Below the pieces are notes generated by a model, which saw nothing but the letters and a program-made list of their open reading frames with translations, had not been told where the DNA came from and ran no database searches. Position numbers and translations under genes: made by a program. A stretch of 64,000 bases of DNA from Neonectria sp. B-13 (taxonomy: Eukaryota; Ascomycota; Sordariomycetes; Hypocreales; Nectriaceae): the NCBI GenBank assembly GCA_002682825.1, contig NOKP01000058.1:1-64000 (forward strand), given 5' to 3'. This document shows positions 1 through 11,186 of this stretch, in pieces; within the stretch, counting starts at the first letter, position 1, and every line of letters starts with the position of its first letter.

Positions 1-2
1 TG

Positions 3-134
3 GGGAATGCTCTCGGTGCTTTTCAGTACTTCATCCCTGCCACGCACCACATTGGCCGCGCCGCACTTGCCAATCTCTGCCTGGCTCCAATTACCGGGTC
101 AAATCTTGACGCAATCTTCCCTGCCAAGCAGTGA
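3..134 (+). CDS. 3' end of an unidentified gene (partial)
   Basis: An open frame enters from the left edge and runs 43 codons to TGA at 132-134. The residues (for example GAFQYFIPATHHIGRAALAN) are well mixed, and base composition is normal for a fungal gene, unlike the AT-rich DNA that starts after about position 600. This suggests the C-terminal end of a real protein whose body lies outside the window. I do not recognise the family, and the frame could also be chance. The antisense frame at 91-285 looks less protein-like. Confidence 0.3.
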   Translation, partial: GNALGAFQYFIPATHHIGRAALANLCLAPITGSNLDAIFPAKQ

Positions 135-1185
135 TGCCATTCAGGATTGACGATCTGGCACAGCCCTCAGCCTCTGAGAATTGCATCCCAAAGCCACGAC
201 CAGTACTCATCCTTGACCCACTGGCGTAGGACCTACAGAATGTGAACAATTTAGTAGACCCCCTTAGCACTAGATATGCTCCCAATTATGACTTTTTGCC
301 AGAACAAAGTCTACTGCACCTCCAGCGTAGTAAAGTTGAGATGCTAGTCATGACCTTGAATTATGATACTAGGAATAAAGGCAGGCAATTTAACTAACCT
401 GGCAGCTTTCTCTCCCTCTCCTGCCTCAGCCTGAGCTTCAGCTAACGATCTCTCAACTAGATATCATAAGAAAACCCAGTATGCCATCTGCCAAACACTA
501 AGTTACAGCTTAGCACTATCAAAGTCCTCACTCAGCTTCTTTATCTCAATACTAAGGGCAATAAGTCACTAATCAAGGGGGGCAAAGTCCATGAAATTCA
601 AGATCCTACTAGGTAGAGTATCACAAAAGCTAGCAATGGCTAATCGGATTGAGGTTGTAGATATGGCCGCTAAGGACTTATCGTTTTCTAGCTTAATATA
701 AATATAAAAGTTAATCTTTTTTAAAGGGGATAGTTTACTATATATAGGGATAATAACTACTATAGTACTATAATAGAGTGTAAGCTAAGGTCTTAGTAAA
801 ATTGATTATAATGAATAGCCTACCTGCCTATAAAGTTAATAAGATGCTTGAATGCTGCTTAGCCTAGTGGCTGAAATGCTAACTCTAGAACCTATTAATA
901 GACCTTAAGATTCTAGTTAGCTTCTAGGTAACTGTAGGTACTATACTTAGCTGCTACAGTTATAATACTAAGTATAGCTTCTAGCAATAGTATATACTCA
1001 ACCTTATTATAGTTATTAGAGAAGTATTTATTGCCTCTAGATACTTATTTCAAGTCCTTATGTAATTGTACAGTAAGCTTAAGTACCTCTTAAGTTAATA
1101 ATGAAATAATGCCTTTTCCTTCTATAATAATATTTACTATTTTAAGTAGTATTTCTAGACTGGGTGGCTTATTATTAAAATGAAT
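135..1185. other. Decayed sequence without a recognisable gene
   Basis: Composition falls from near-balanced to strongly AT-rich around position 600. No domain, repeat pair or uninterrupted frame of note was seen on either strand. TpA-rich runs are consistent with RIP-mutated repetitive DNA. Confidence 0.4.
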
Positions 1186-1189
1186 TAGA

Positions 1190-1563
1190 TCTTAAAACCT
1201 AATGCTATAAGGGCTAAGCTTGAGTCTTTGTAAATGTTTCTATAGCAAAAGTCGTCCAGTAAAGCGCTCTGATAATTGGAAGGATTGCTATAATTGTCCT
1301 AACAGTAAGTAGTTAGACTTAGATCTAGGCATTTGTATGCGCTTATAAGGGGCTTAGGGTGTTTCATTGTTAGTAGGTGTATAGCGCTTGCTTAGGCTTT
1401 TGTTACACTCAAGAGGTATAATGATAATGTTCTAGTTAACATTGTTATTATTAGAGAATTTAGGCATTATAGGGTTAAGGTAGTATTGCTTGTGTAAGAG
1501 AGGTGCAAATTCTAATGCAGATTCTTCTATAAAACTTTCTAGAATCTCTTTCATTTAGTTAAT
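1190..1563 (-). pseudogene. RIP-damaged coding frame, family unknown
   Basis: Reading the minus strand from about 1563 down, one frame keeps a protein-like run that starts ATG-AAA-GAG (MKEILESFIEESALEFAPLL) and continues about 120 codons. It is broken only by TAG/TAA codons that look like former CAG/CAA/TGG, the same pattern as in the clearer pseudogenes of this window. The run is hydrophilic with Asn/Lys-rich stretches. It resembles nothing I can name and could be a transposon-encoded protein. Confidence 0.25.
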
Positions 1564-3209
1564 TATACTATTCATTGATATATTGGCTTACTGCTTAAAA
1601 GGTAATACATTTAATACTTTAAAGCATATAGTAATAATGTTTAGGACTAGCTTGGAGAATATTAGTAGGGTAATAATACAATCCTATTATATGTAAGTTA
1701 AGACTTATACCCCTTTACTAATTGCCTACTCTATATAATTAGTAATCAAATGTTAAATAGTATTATAAAAGTGGGTTATATAATATTGCAACTGACTAAG
1801 ATATTAATAATTAGAGAGAGCTTAAAAGTACTATTATAATTAGGATAATAGTTATATTAAAACCCCTTCTTGCTATACTTAATAGAATATAAGTATACTA
1901 CTATATATAGACTGTTAGTATAAGGCTAAATCTACTTATGTATAGCTATACATTCATTAGTAAGAGTATAATATAAGCATTTATCCTCAATCTTAAGCAT
2001 AAAGCTATAGTTTATAAGTACCTCCAGCTAATCTAAGGTATTAATATACCTATGTTCTTAGGTACTATTAACCTTTAATTAATAAATAAGATCTACTATT
2101 ATAACTATTTAGAGTATATAATATATATAATAGAGAGGGCATTATATTGATCCAGTAGAAACTATAGATAGTAAGAGGAGGCTGCTTAAGGATAAGATAG
2201 TATAATAGTAGCAGGCTAGTTTATATATATCCACTGTGCTATAGTATAGTAGAATGTCTAAATAGAGCTCGTTTTATACATATAGATATAGATGCCTACT
2301 ACTATTACTATAAAACTACTAATCTATATTATCTATCTATCCTATAGTTCTTAGACTCCTATTCCTATTCTAGGACCTAGCTTTTTAGGTTAGTAATTAT
2401 TATTCATTTTATTATAAACTTTACTTAAAGCAATATAGATATTTCTTAGCTTAAGAGTAGTATCCCCCTCCTATCTTAGGCTATACAGTATAGCATTAAC
2501 ACAAGTATAATATAAGGGAAAGAACTGAAGGCAAATAGGTAGCTGTATTAATATGTCTTGCTCTATATTAGCAGCTTATAGCACATCCATAAGTCTAAGA
2601 CATAGCCCCTATTGACTGTGTTCAGAAGCACTTTTGGGTAGCTAGGCAGAACTAGAGATGTTAGCTATAGGTTAGTAGGGTTAACTGTATATATAGAGGC
2701 CCTACTATAAACTTGCTCCTTTCAACCTCTCTTAGATAAGCCTAGAAACCTTTGAATGTAATATCTATTCTAAACCCATTATACTATAAGATATAATAAT
2801 ACATATAAGAATACATTAAGTAAGAATATTATATCTGTTTATACACTGTTTCTAATGTGCACTATCTAGGCCCAAATCTTAGACCTATTAAACTGATTAC
2901 TGAATATTATATTATCTATCAATCCTTGAACTAGTAAAGTCCCCATTCACAATCCTAAGTTATTATATTATACACTAAAAGACTTTCTACTCTCTTACTA
3001 TCTAATACCTAGCTTTATAAACATACCTAAACATAGAGAGATATATTATTCTAATGCCCTAAATGCCTATAATAGATCGACTAATGCTAGCCAAATAACT
3101 TTATTTAATATTATACTATATATATACTTTTTGGTCCTTTAGCTTGTGTATAAGCACTAATGATATATAGATTATCCTTGTTAAATCTTCTATTTACCTA
3201 AGTGAGTAT
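1564..3209. other. AT-rich decayed DNA, no gene seen
   Basis: Long TpA-rich stretches such as repeats of tatatag and taatatta dominate. No conserved motif, terminal repeat or alignable copy elsewhere in the window was found by eye. Confidence 0.4.
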
Positions 3210-3738
3210 ATTTAACTCTCACTTGCCTTATACTAAGAAGAAGAACCTATTGCTTAAGTTAAAAGAGCTTTAAGACTAGCTTAGAGGAGATATTAAAGAT
3301 ATACTTAGATTAGTTTATAACTTTCAAAGGCACCTAGTTGTCTAGGCTAGCAATCAAGGTTCAGTAATACAATCTAATGCTCCCTACTCTACACTAGGGC
3401 CTCCAGTTATTAAAACCTCTATTAATAGTTCTATAATATATAAGATATTATATTTTATACAAGAGTCAGCCATTAAAGTGTATCTAGTAGAAGAAAATAG
3501 ATTATTAGCCTTTGATTTGCCTATTATTGACTAATCTCTTAGATAGATCCTTAATTTCTTTTGCAGAAGGATGCTTAATAATAGAATAAGAAGAAAGAGG
3601 CTCTATAGTAGAAGAGTGTCTTAACTGGGGGCTATATATAGTTTAGTTAAACTACTAAAAGAAATATTATAGTATTATCCTATTGTAATTTAAAGTTATA
3701 GTAATTTATAGTCTTATAAAATACTTAGATCCTACTAG
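3210..3738 (+). pseudogene. RIP-damaged coding frame, family unknown
   Basis: Frame 1 of the plus strand holds about 175 codons of coherent sequence. It has a hydrophilic start (KNLLLKLKEL), then SNAPYSTLGPPVIKTS and FIQESAIKVYLVEENRLLAF, interrupted by isolated TAG/TAA codons only. Low indel damage with nonsense at RIP-type positions points to a former gene. I could not assign a family. It ends at a TAG near 3738. Confidence 0.3.
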
Positions 3739-4093
3739 GTATAACCTTTAGTCTTAGTTACTCTTAGAGTCTTATACAATAGACTCTAGAGATAGTGCTA
3801 TAGATTGATAGGAATTTACTTTAGTTAGCTTTAAGAAATGTATATATTTAGTAGTCTTAATTGAAGGGGAGTATTCTTCAATGGATTTAATAATCCAAGG
3901 GGTAATGTTATCTTTGTTAAGCTCTAGCTGCCTAGCCCTAGTAAAGCATATAATACTACACTCATATACAACTAAAACCATTGTAATATTGATAGCCTAT
4001 ATATAAGGGTCAAAGGGTGGTTATTATAGAAAGAAAGATAAATTTATAGCCTTATGTATATTTGTCTTCTTAGTGCTAATAGGTAGGGGCCTT
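3739..4093. other. AT-rich spacer, nothing recognised
   Basis: Short AT-rich stretch between the frame above and the GC-rich block. The minus-strand frame at 3772-3981 shows no family features. Confidence 0.4.
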
Positions 4094-4520
4094 TGTGAGT
4101 GGGACCATTTCTGGGATCCTCTTTCAGTTATTATATCAAACCATAAGATGACCTTGAGGACGGGATTCCGGCCCTAGAGTCGGAGTTCGGGCTGCTGCCG
4201 GGGACCCTAACAAGCCCCGGATAGGCAGGCCTGATCGGGACTGTCTGACCCCCGGGCCCCGGGTCTGTCAGACCGCTGGGACAGGACCCCAACAGCCCAT
4301 CGGGCCCGGGCCCGGGCTCTAGGACTGACCATTGGACCCTTCAATGACCTAATGAACCTTATGTTGCCCTAATAGACCCCTTAGTCCCAGGCCGGCCTCT
4401 GACTGCGGCCAGGTCTATAAGATCGACCTGTGAGACCCTTATTACATAGAAATCAAAAGCTTCTTTCTATACATAATCCCTATTACTAGCTGCAATACAT
4501 TAATACATTGCAGAATTACA
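4094..4520. repeat. Candidate solo LTR, GC-rich and not RIP-mutated
   Basis: The block begins TGTGAGTGGG, ends CAGAATTACA (TG...CA boundaries) and is about 427 bp long. It is strikingly GC-rich in the middle (runs such as gggcccgggcccgggct near 4300) while both flanks are AT-rich. The five bases before it are gcctt and the five after it are acctt, a target-site duplication with one transition. No gag-pol sequence adjoins either end, so a solo LTR left by LTR-LTR recombination fits best. The alternative is an unrelated GC island with a chance match at the ends. Confidence 0.45.
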
Positions 4521-6655
4521 ACCTTTAATGTTCCTAGAAATAGACCCCTTCAAGCCTAGAATCAGACCCTCTTAAGCCTAGAAATAGGATAAATTCCTAG
4601 TATAAAGCTTTACTAATTATAGAGTATATATATCTTAGCCTTAGACCAGTCCATATTATATTTAAGTCTATATTCTTAATTCAAGTATTATATATAAAGC
4701 TCTCTATGTTTAATGCATACTAGTATTAGTATACTAACTAAATTACATACTATACCATCTGCTAAACACTAAATCTAAATAAGAGACTATAGGTTATAAA
4801 ATATACAAACTTATAAACTATATTACAGCCTCTATTAGAACTGAGGCTAATATTTTCAAACAATACTAGAGGCTTATTGCACTAGGCTATATATTAATCA
4901 TTTTAACCTATATTAATATAACCCTAAATAATAAAGGAATATTTCCCTTATAGGAGTGTACTTAGGGGGGTTTTAATAAACAACTAACATCAGTTAAGTA
5001 CTATTAATAAGAACATATAGTAATAATCCTTTTACTATTACTAGGATCTTTAGAGTTAGACCAATTTTATACTCACTATTAGCCTTTAGCCGTTTTCAAG
5101 TTGCTTATAGGTAGAGGAGTTAGTCTTTAGTCCTTTATTAATATACTCCTTTGGATAATTAAGGGTATTTATAAGACACTAGGATGTCTAGGGGGGAGCT
5201 CTAGAGAGTGGCAATATTAGCAATAGAGTGGGTTTAAGCAGTTATAAACATAGTCCATAGGGATATATTAAAGGTTAATATGCTTATTATATAATATAGT
5301 ATTATATATAAATATCTTTACTAGATTAAGAACTACTAAAGGTATAATAATGTTTAATACCTAAACTTTAGTTAAGCTCTCAACTAGAATCATATAAGAC
5401 TTTATAAAGGTCTTAGCCTTAGGATAGGACTCACTAGATTGGCTTATAGAGTAGTTAGACTTCTAACTGTTATATAAAAGCTCTATGTCTAAGGCATTAC
5501 TCTCCTATAATGCATTAGGTAAGAGCGCCTACTATCATTAGAATAGGTATTAGTGGGATTTGTCCTTATACTAGATATTAAACAACTATCTATATCTCTA
5601 TATATATAGGATAGTAAAGCATATTTAATAGGGCTTTTATATTCATTAGAAATAAAACAATTAGTATAATAAGAATAAACTACTTTTCATTAAGTGCACT
5701 TAGCATTACTATACAATCTTACAATAGAGAGTAGAAAGAGTAGTTAAGTTTCTAATATTAATAAGAGATAGCTTAAGGCTTAAGATCTTATTTACTCTTA
5801 GTATAAGAATAGAATAGAACTTATACAGTAGAGAATTGCTTTCAATTAGTTAAATATAAGATAAGTTAAGCTCTCTTTTATTTCTCTTTCCCTAAGTTTA
5901 TTATATTAAACCCTAGTAGCTCTAGTAATAAGAATAATATTATTAGCCTAAGTTATTATAATAGATTTAGATAAGTAAAGATAGGTTGAATATAGTTATA
6001 ATAATGCCTATATAAGTATTGCCTTATCTATAAAGTGGCTTTAACTTCCTAGGAAGTTGCATTTAGTCTAGTTTCTTATTATTTCTATAGTACTAAATAC
6101 ATATTTTAGATGTACCTATAGCATTAAGTAGGATAGGAAATGCATATAAGATACTTATACTTTATACTTAGATATAGCTATCCCTTTAGCTGGTTAGTTG
6201 CACTTTTCAGTAAGATAATAATAACTCCTGAATATTTACTGCAGTTGAGCAATCTCTTGCACAGTTTTCAATAAGAGGTTGCCACTATAGTTACAATCCT
6301 AGGACTACTATTCATTAAAGTATTACTTTTATAGCTTTAAAAGGAATAATCCTATTGTTTTTACTCTTACTTAGACTTTTAGGGCTATTAAGAGGTAAAT
6401 ATTCTATATTAATGTTTTCTAGCCTGCTTAGTAGCTTACTTACTAAGTACTTATAGCTATATGCAATTATTATTAATAAGAGTATACTTTCTAGTTTTTC
6501 TTACTATAGAATGCCTTAGTAATTCTAATATAATTACTGCTGAGTATGGTTTACTTTCCATAGTTAGAGCATAAGGTTAGCTATAGTAAAAGTCAGCCTT
6601 AGCCAGCTAAGACTGTACCTTTAGTTCATTGTATAATGTTTAGAAGGTTGATTTC
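4521..6655. other. AT-rich decayed DNA upstream of the NACHT-ankyrin pseudogene
   Basis: This could contain the N-terminal effector part of the following pseudogene. I looked for patatin, purine-nucleoside phosphorylase, Helo and HET-type motifs in the plus-strand frames and found none I could defend. TpA density is as in the other RIP-mutated blocks. Confidence 0.35.
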
Positions 6656-8870
6656 TAGACTCCCTCAAATTTGACCAGATGGGTTCTTGTAAATCGACTA
6701 TTAAAACTGCCTATGCTAAAACATATCAATGGTTTCTTAACTATAATAACTACCAAGCATAGCTTAATCCTAGAAAATTAATACAACATTATAGCTTCTT
6801 ATAGATCAGTAGTAAGCTGGGTATAGGTAAGTTAACTATTATAAAGTTTATATACTTAAGCATAAAGAGCAAAGCCTACTATAAGTATTCTATTACTGTT
6901 TCTTTCTTCTTTAATGCTTAGGGAGAATACCTAGAAAGGTTAATCATAGGGATGTACTAATCTTTGCTATTCTAGCTTCTTAAAGGCTATCCTAATCTCT
7001 AGATAGTCTTAGACAATCCTAACCTTGTTTCCCTAAGTTAGAATAGCTATCCTTACTTAAATGTCCTAAAGGACCTTTTTTATAATACAGTTTCTACCCT
7101 TAGCTAATACTTATTTACTTACTTTATTAATACTCTTAATAAGTATAATAAACAATAAGTTATAAATATAGTCTAATACTTTAAAGATCTAATAGAATAA
7201 TCCATAGATAATCATATTATACTCTAAATCTATTTCTCTAGTTAATATTATCCTTATATTATTATATAATAAGGGATTTAACTTATACTAAAGGACTAGC
7301 TAGATTATATTAAAGACTTAGTAAACTATATTATAAGCTGCTTCTAAATTAAAGAACTTATACTTATTAAAGAGCTATAACTTTAACTTCTTAGGAAAGC
7401 TATTAGTATTTTCCTATAGATTATTCTTATTATTAATATTCTTAATAAAGATTATAAATAGAGTAGACTAGCTCTAAGAAAGAGACTTATAAAAATACTA
7501 AGTAACTTAAGTGAACTATTCAAGGGTATTTTAAGGTATAATAATGAGAATATAAAGGATCTCTTGCTTTATATCCTTTGGATTCTTTATATAAAGTAGC
7601 CTTTATGATTAATAGAGTTTTATTATACTCTTTGGTCTGGTTTATTACTGAAGGGTCTAGCTAATCCTAAAATCCTAAATATTACTATCCTAAATACTAA
7701 TAATAGAATTAATAGATATATTATTAATTCCTTAAAAGGATTTACTAAGATTATAAAATCTAAATAGCTAACTATACAATTTATATATAAATCTATCTAA
7801 GATTTCCTTATTAAAGATAAAAGTCTATATAAATTATAGCCTAATCTTAGATTTAATTAAGAGAGCCTAAGCTATAAGAGACTTAAATAATATTATAACT
7901 TATATATAAATTATACCTTAGTATATATATCTATTAATAAGCTACTATTAGAAGCTAAATTCAATAAGTAGATAGAAATCTCAAAGGAGTATCTGTTTTT
8001 AGAGTATACTAGTTAGTATATTCTCTATTATACTAATACTATAGTAAATATAGTACCTTAGGATGAGTTTCTATCTTGTTTTCCTATTCCCAACTGGATT
8101 AGTATTATTAATCTTTTTAAAAAGTTTAAGATTTATAAATATAGCCTAGGTATAAGTCTCTTCTATCTTCTTATAGAAAAAGGATTCTTAGAGCTTATCT
8201 ACATAAGGCTTAAAGAGGATCTATATATTTATTGTTTTAAAGAGAGATATAAGTACCTCCTATTTGCCACTTTAGCCAATAGTAAGAAAGATACTATTAC
8301 TACTCTTATAAACTCTCCTTTAAGCATCTATAATAGAGTTAATATTATAAAAGGTTTAAACTATAGGAAAGACTTAAAAGAGTATAAAAGTTGAATACTA
8401 CTATCTTAGGCTGCCTAGAATGGTCAGGCTAGCATTGTCAAGCTGCTTCTCTAGATAGGGACAACTATCAATAAGGTAGATTAGGGGGGCTAAATGTTAC
8501 TTTCATAGGCCTCAGAGAATAGCCATAAGGCAGTAGTAGGGCTTCTTATCGATAAGGGAGTAGATGTTAATGCCAACGGCAAATATAGATGAACACCACT
8601 CTTATGGGCCTTAGAGAACAGCCATAAGGCAGTGGCAAGGCTTCTTATCGACAAGGGAGCAGATGTCAACACTAGCAATAAATATAGATCAATACCACTC
8701 TTACGGGCCTTAAACAACAGCCATAAGGCAGTAGTAGGGCTTCTTATCGAGAAGGGAGCAAACGTTAACGCCAGTGATACGGACGGATGACACCACTCTC
8801 ATGGGCCTTAAACAATGGCTATGAGGCAGTAGTGAGGGTTCTTATTAAGAAGGGAGCAGACTTAGTGTGA
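6640..8870 (+). pseudogene. NACHT-ankyrin NLR pseudogene (RIP-inactivated)
   Basis: A fungal STAND protein: NACHT NTPase followed by ankyrin repeats, a family linked to non-self recognition. In frame 1 the linker typical of fungal NACHT proteins is readable (STIKTAYAKTYQWFLN from about 6694). It is followed by the P-loop at 6802-6840, now reading stop-ISSKLGIGKLTI where the family has W-I-x-G-K-P-G-x-G-K-S-T. After that comes SFFFNA (about 6900) and the following helices. Ankyrin units begin near 8400, for example NSHKAVARLLIDKGADVN (8628-8681) and NSHKAVVGLLIEKGANVN. The frame holds without an indel from 6664 to about 8788, with only TAG/TAA/TGA nonsense codons. A one-base deletion near 8790 shifts the last repeat. 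The ankyrin part is less mutated than the NTPase part. The N-terminal effector is not identified. Confidence 0.8.
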
Positions 8871-9150
8871 ACTAGGTGGCTACTACTGTTACTATTAAGA
8901 AAACTTTATGAGCATTATGCTATATTTGCAGGTTGTATTACTTAGGGATGTTTTTAGGCTTGTTCAAATTCTATGTCTAAAGAGTAAGGAATCAATCAAC
9001 AAGATAACCACTACGATCGACTCAATACAGCTAAGAGCTCTAAAGGTCATAATACCTAATAACCACCCACTTCCTCGTTAGGAATATGTCATACAACCCC
9101 TCAGAGGAATGCTCCCACTCTTTTTTCTTTTTCAGTTCAGCATAGCCCTT
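8871..9150. other. Spacer between NACHT-ankyrin pseudogene and gypsy fragment
   Basis: Short stretch of mixed composition. No domain was recognised beyond the decaying ankyrin tail. Confidence 0.35.
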
Positions 9151-9154
9151 GAAC

Positions 9155-9390
9155 ATCATTTAAAGTTGTCCTCCATCACCTTCGCAAGGACCCAGATCTC
9201 GAACACCGACCGAGCGAACTGACGGCTCTAAGTACGAGTTACAGTACAGAACTTCCACCTGCCTAGCAAGAAGAACTCCATCCCAGACGCCTTGAGCCGC
9301 TTGGCTGCACCCGAGTCCGATCTGAACCCTCTACAGCTTCGACCTGGCTATGCTGCGCTGGATGATGTGCTGATGGGGCTCATGACTTAA
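9155..9390 (+). mobile_element. Ty3/gypsy pol fragment (end of reverse transcriptase-RNase H)
   Basis: One plus-strand frame reads QISNTDRAN, then after two nonsense codons NFHLPSKKNSIPDALSRLAA (9250-9309). The hallmark P-D-A-L-S-R closes the RNase H region of fungal Ty3/gypsy Pol, here preceded by the usual T-[DE]-R-A-N-x-R-L block. The frame runs to a TAA near 9389. No LTR or integrase adjoins it, so this is an isolated fragment. It is much less RIP-mutated than the complete gypsy element at 14621-22009. Confidence 0.75.
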
Positions 9391-9549
9391 CTTAGTATCT
9401 TATCCTTAAGAGCATAATGTCCTCAGTTATATACAGTATAATCATAGAACAGATTTAACCGCAATCGCTTCTTAAACTTATAGTCCATTTTACAAAACTC
9501 AGTCTCAAAGACAATGAATAAGAGATAGGTAACGCAGATTGTCATAATT

Positions 9550-9990
9550 ATAGATTCTAGGTCTTAAAACCATTATTCCTATGTCTACTTAAGGTATTCT
9601 TGCGTTATATAGTAAACTAGGCAGATGATACCGCTCTCTTCATCGACTATTACCAGTCTAGTGCATACAGAGACTATATCTCCAATGCTGCCATATAATC
9701 CAGCAGCCGTCTTCACTAATCCCTAAGCCTGAAAGGCAATTAGCAAGGGGTATAGTGGTATTTTTCCCCGATAAAACAGGGCCTTGAATAGAGATAGTGC
9801 CAATGTCAGTAAAGAGGCGTGAATTATTAGGGTTAAATTGAAGGTGAGAAGACTGAATGCTGTGTATTTCCCGGATGCATTTGCTATTGATGCATTAGAT
9901 TTGGTTACTAGTGCTATTTTGCCCTATTTGTTCAAAGGTATCTAAGCCTACTATTATAATTAGTTATAACTCAGGGAGAGTTATTATTAT
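9550..9990 (-). pseudogene. C-terminal end of a NACHT-WD40 type protein (fragment)
   Basis: On the minus strand the frame reads DGKIALVTKSNASIANASGK (last WD40-like blade), then LQFNPNNSRLFTDIGTISIQ and LSGLGISEDGCWII. This is the blade-plus-tail signature seen at the C-terminus of fungal NACHT-WD40 proteins (FTxIGTI ... GxGIS.D..WI). Beyond this the frame is lost. A more RIP-mutated homologous segment lies at 40150-40440, also on the minus strand. The NTPase part is absent. Confidence 0.55.
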
Positions 9991-10300
9991 AATATTTGTA
10001 AATCTAGAGGTAGTAAACTAGTAGAGCCTAAGTAGAAATAAGAATGCTTCTTACTATAAGTTTTCCAATCTTAAGGCTTATGCAATTTCTAATTTAGAAA
10101 GAATAAGATAGAATATAATTATCCTTTATATCCTCTATTAGCTTATTATAATTAATATTTAGTTATACTAATATACTTTATAATGCTTTTTTCTTATTTT
10201 TCTATACTTTTATTTTTAGAAGAAGAAAGTTATTCTTTTTCTTAGTCTTACTTTAGAATCTTTTAATTATTTTATTACTTATATAGTTAAGTAATCAGTT
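9991..10300. other. AT-rich spacer, nothing recognised
   Basis: Strongly AT-rich. It may be the decayed junction between the WD40-type fragment and the ankyrin fragment. Confidence 0.35.
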
Positions 10301-10379
10301 TTAGTAATAAAGACCTATTAACTTTACCTAGTTATAGTTAGTTAGTATAAAGTATTAAATAAGTATAAGGTTAAATAAT

Positions 10380-10700
10380 ATTAGATTATTTATATTCTTA
10401 GACTTAATATTAATATACTTTTTAAGTAGTAGTTTAACAATAGCCTTATGCTTACTATAAGCAGCCTATAATAGTAATATCTAACTAGCTTTATCTTTAG
10501 ACTTAATATTAGTATCTTTCTTAAGTAATAACTTAATAATAGTCTTACTAAAGGATATATATTTATATAAGGCTAATAATAAGAACTTAGTAAGTTTATT
10601 AAGGTATTAGATAGGAATATTAGACTACTTTAGGGACTTAAAAAGACTATTCTAGCTTTTTAAGTAGATTATTACTATATATAGAATTAAGCGCTTTAGG
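10380..10700 (-). pseudogene. Ankyrin-repeat fragment (RIP-damaged)
   Basis: Minus-strand translation gives two adjacent units of ankyrin type: KTIIKLLLKKDTNIKSKDKA, then after nonsense codons AAYSKHKAIVKLLLKKYINI. The pattern H-K-A-I-V-K-L-L-L-x-K-[GY]-[AI]-[DN]-[VI] is the ankyrin consensus after RIP-type changes. No NTPase domain is visible next to it. It could be a piece of another NACHT-ankyrin gene. Confidence 0.6.
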
Positions 10701-11186
10701 ACTAGGACTTACTATAGAGTAGAGTTCTTTAGGTTATCTAGGGTTAGGGTAATATAAAGGCTAAGGATAGTAAAAGTAAAGATAATTTTAATAGTAATTA
10801 TTATAAAGCTAATATTAGTAAAAAATAATAAAAGTATATCCTCCCTTAGTAGTACTAGGTTTAGTTTATTATTAAGTAAGAATATAAGAGTATAATAATA
10901 TAGAATTAGTATATATAATTAATTATATATAAAACTTAGAGCTTTATTCTTATTAAAGATAATAATTAAGTATACTTTTCTTTCTTATAATTAATTATTA
11001 AATCTAGTCTTTATTATAGTAACTATATACTAAGATAATATAATTCTTCCTCTTTAATAGCTATCTAATTACTATATTCTTACTTAAATTGTAACTAATT
11101 ATAACTTAAGTCTATTAATATTATACTTATTATACTACTAGCTTATTATTCTTATAATCTTTTATACCTTTTATTAACAAAATATA
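10701..11186. other. AT-rich region upstream of copy A
   Basis: No recognisable gene. It does not align by eye with the 0.66 kb region that precedes copies B and C, so the shared sequence of copy A appears to begin near its start codon. Confidence 0.4.
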
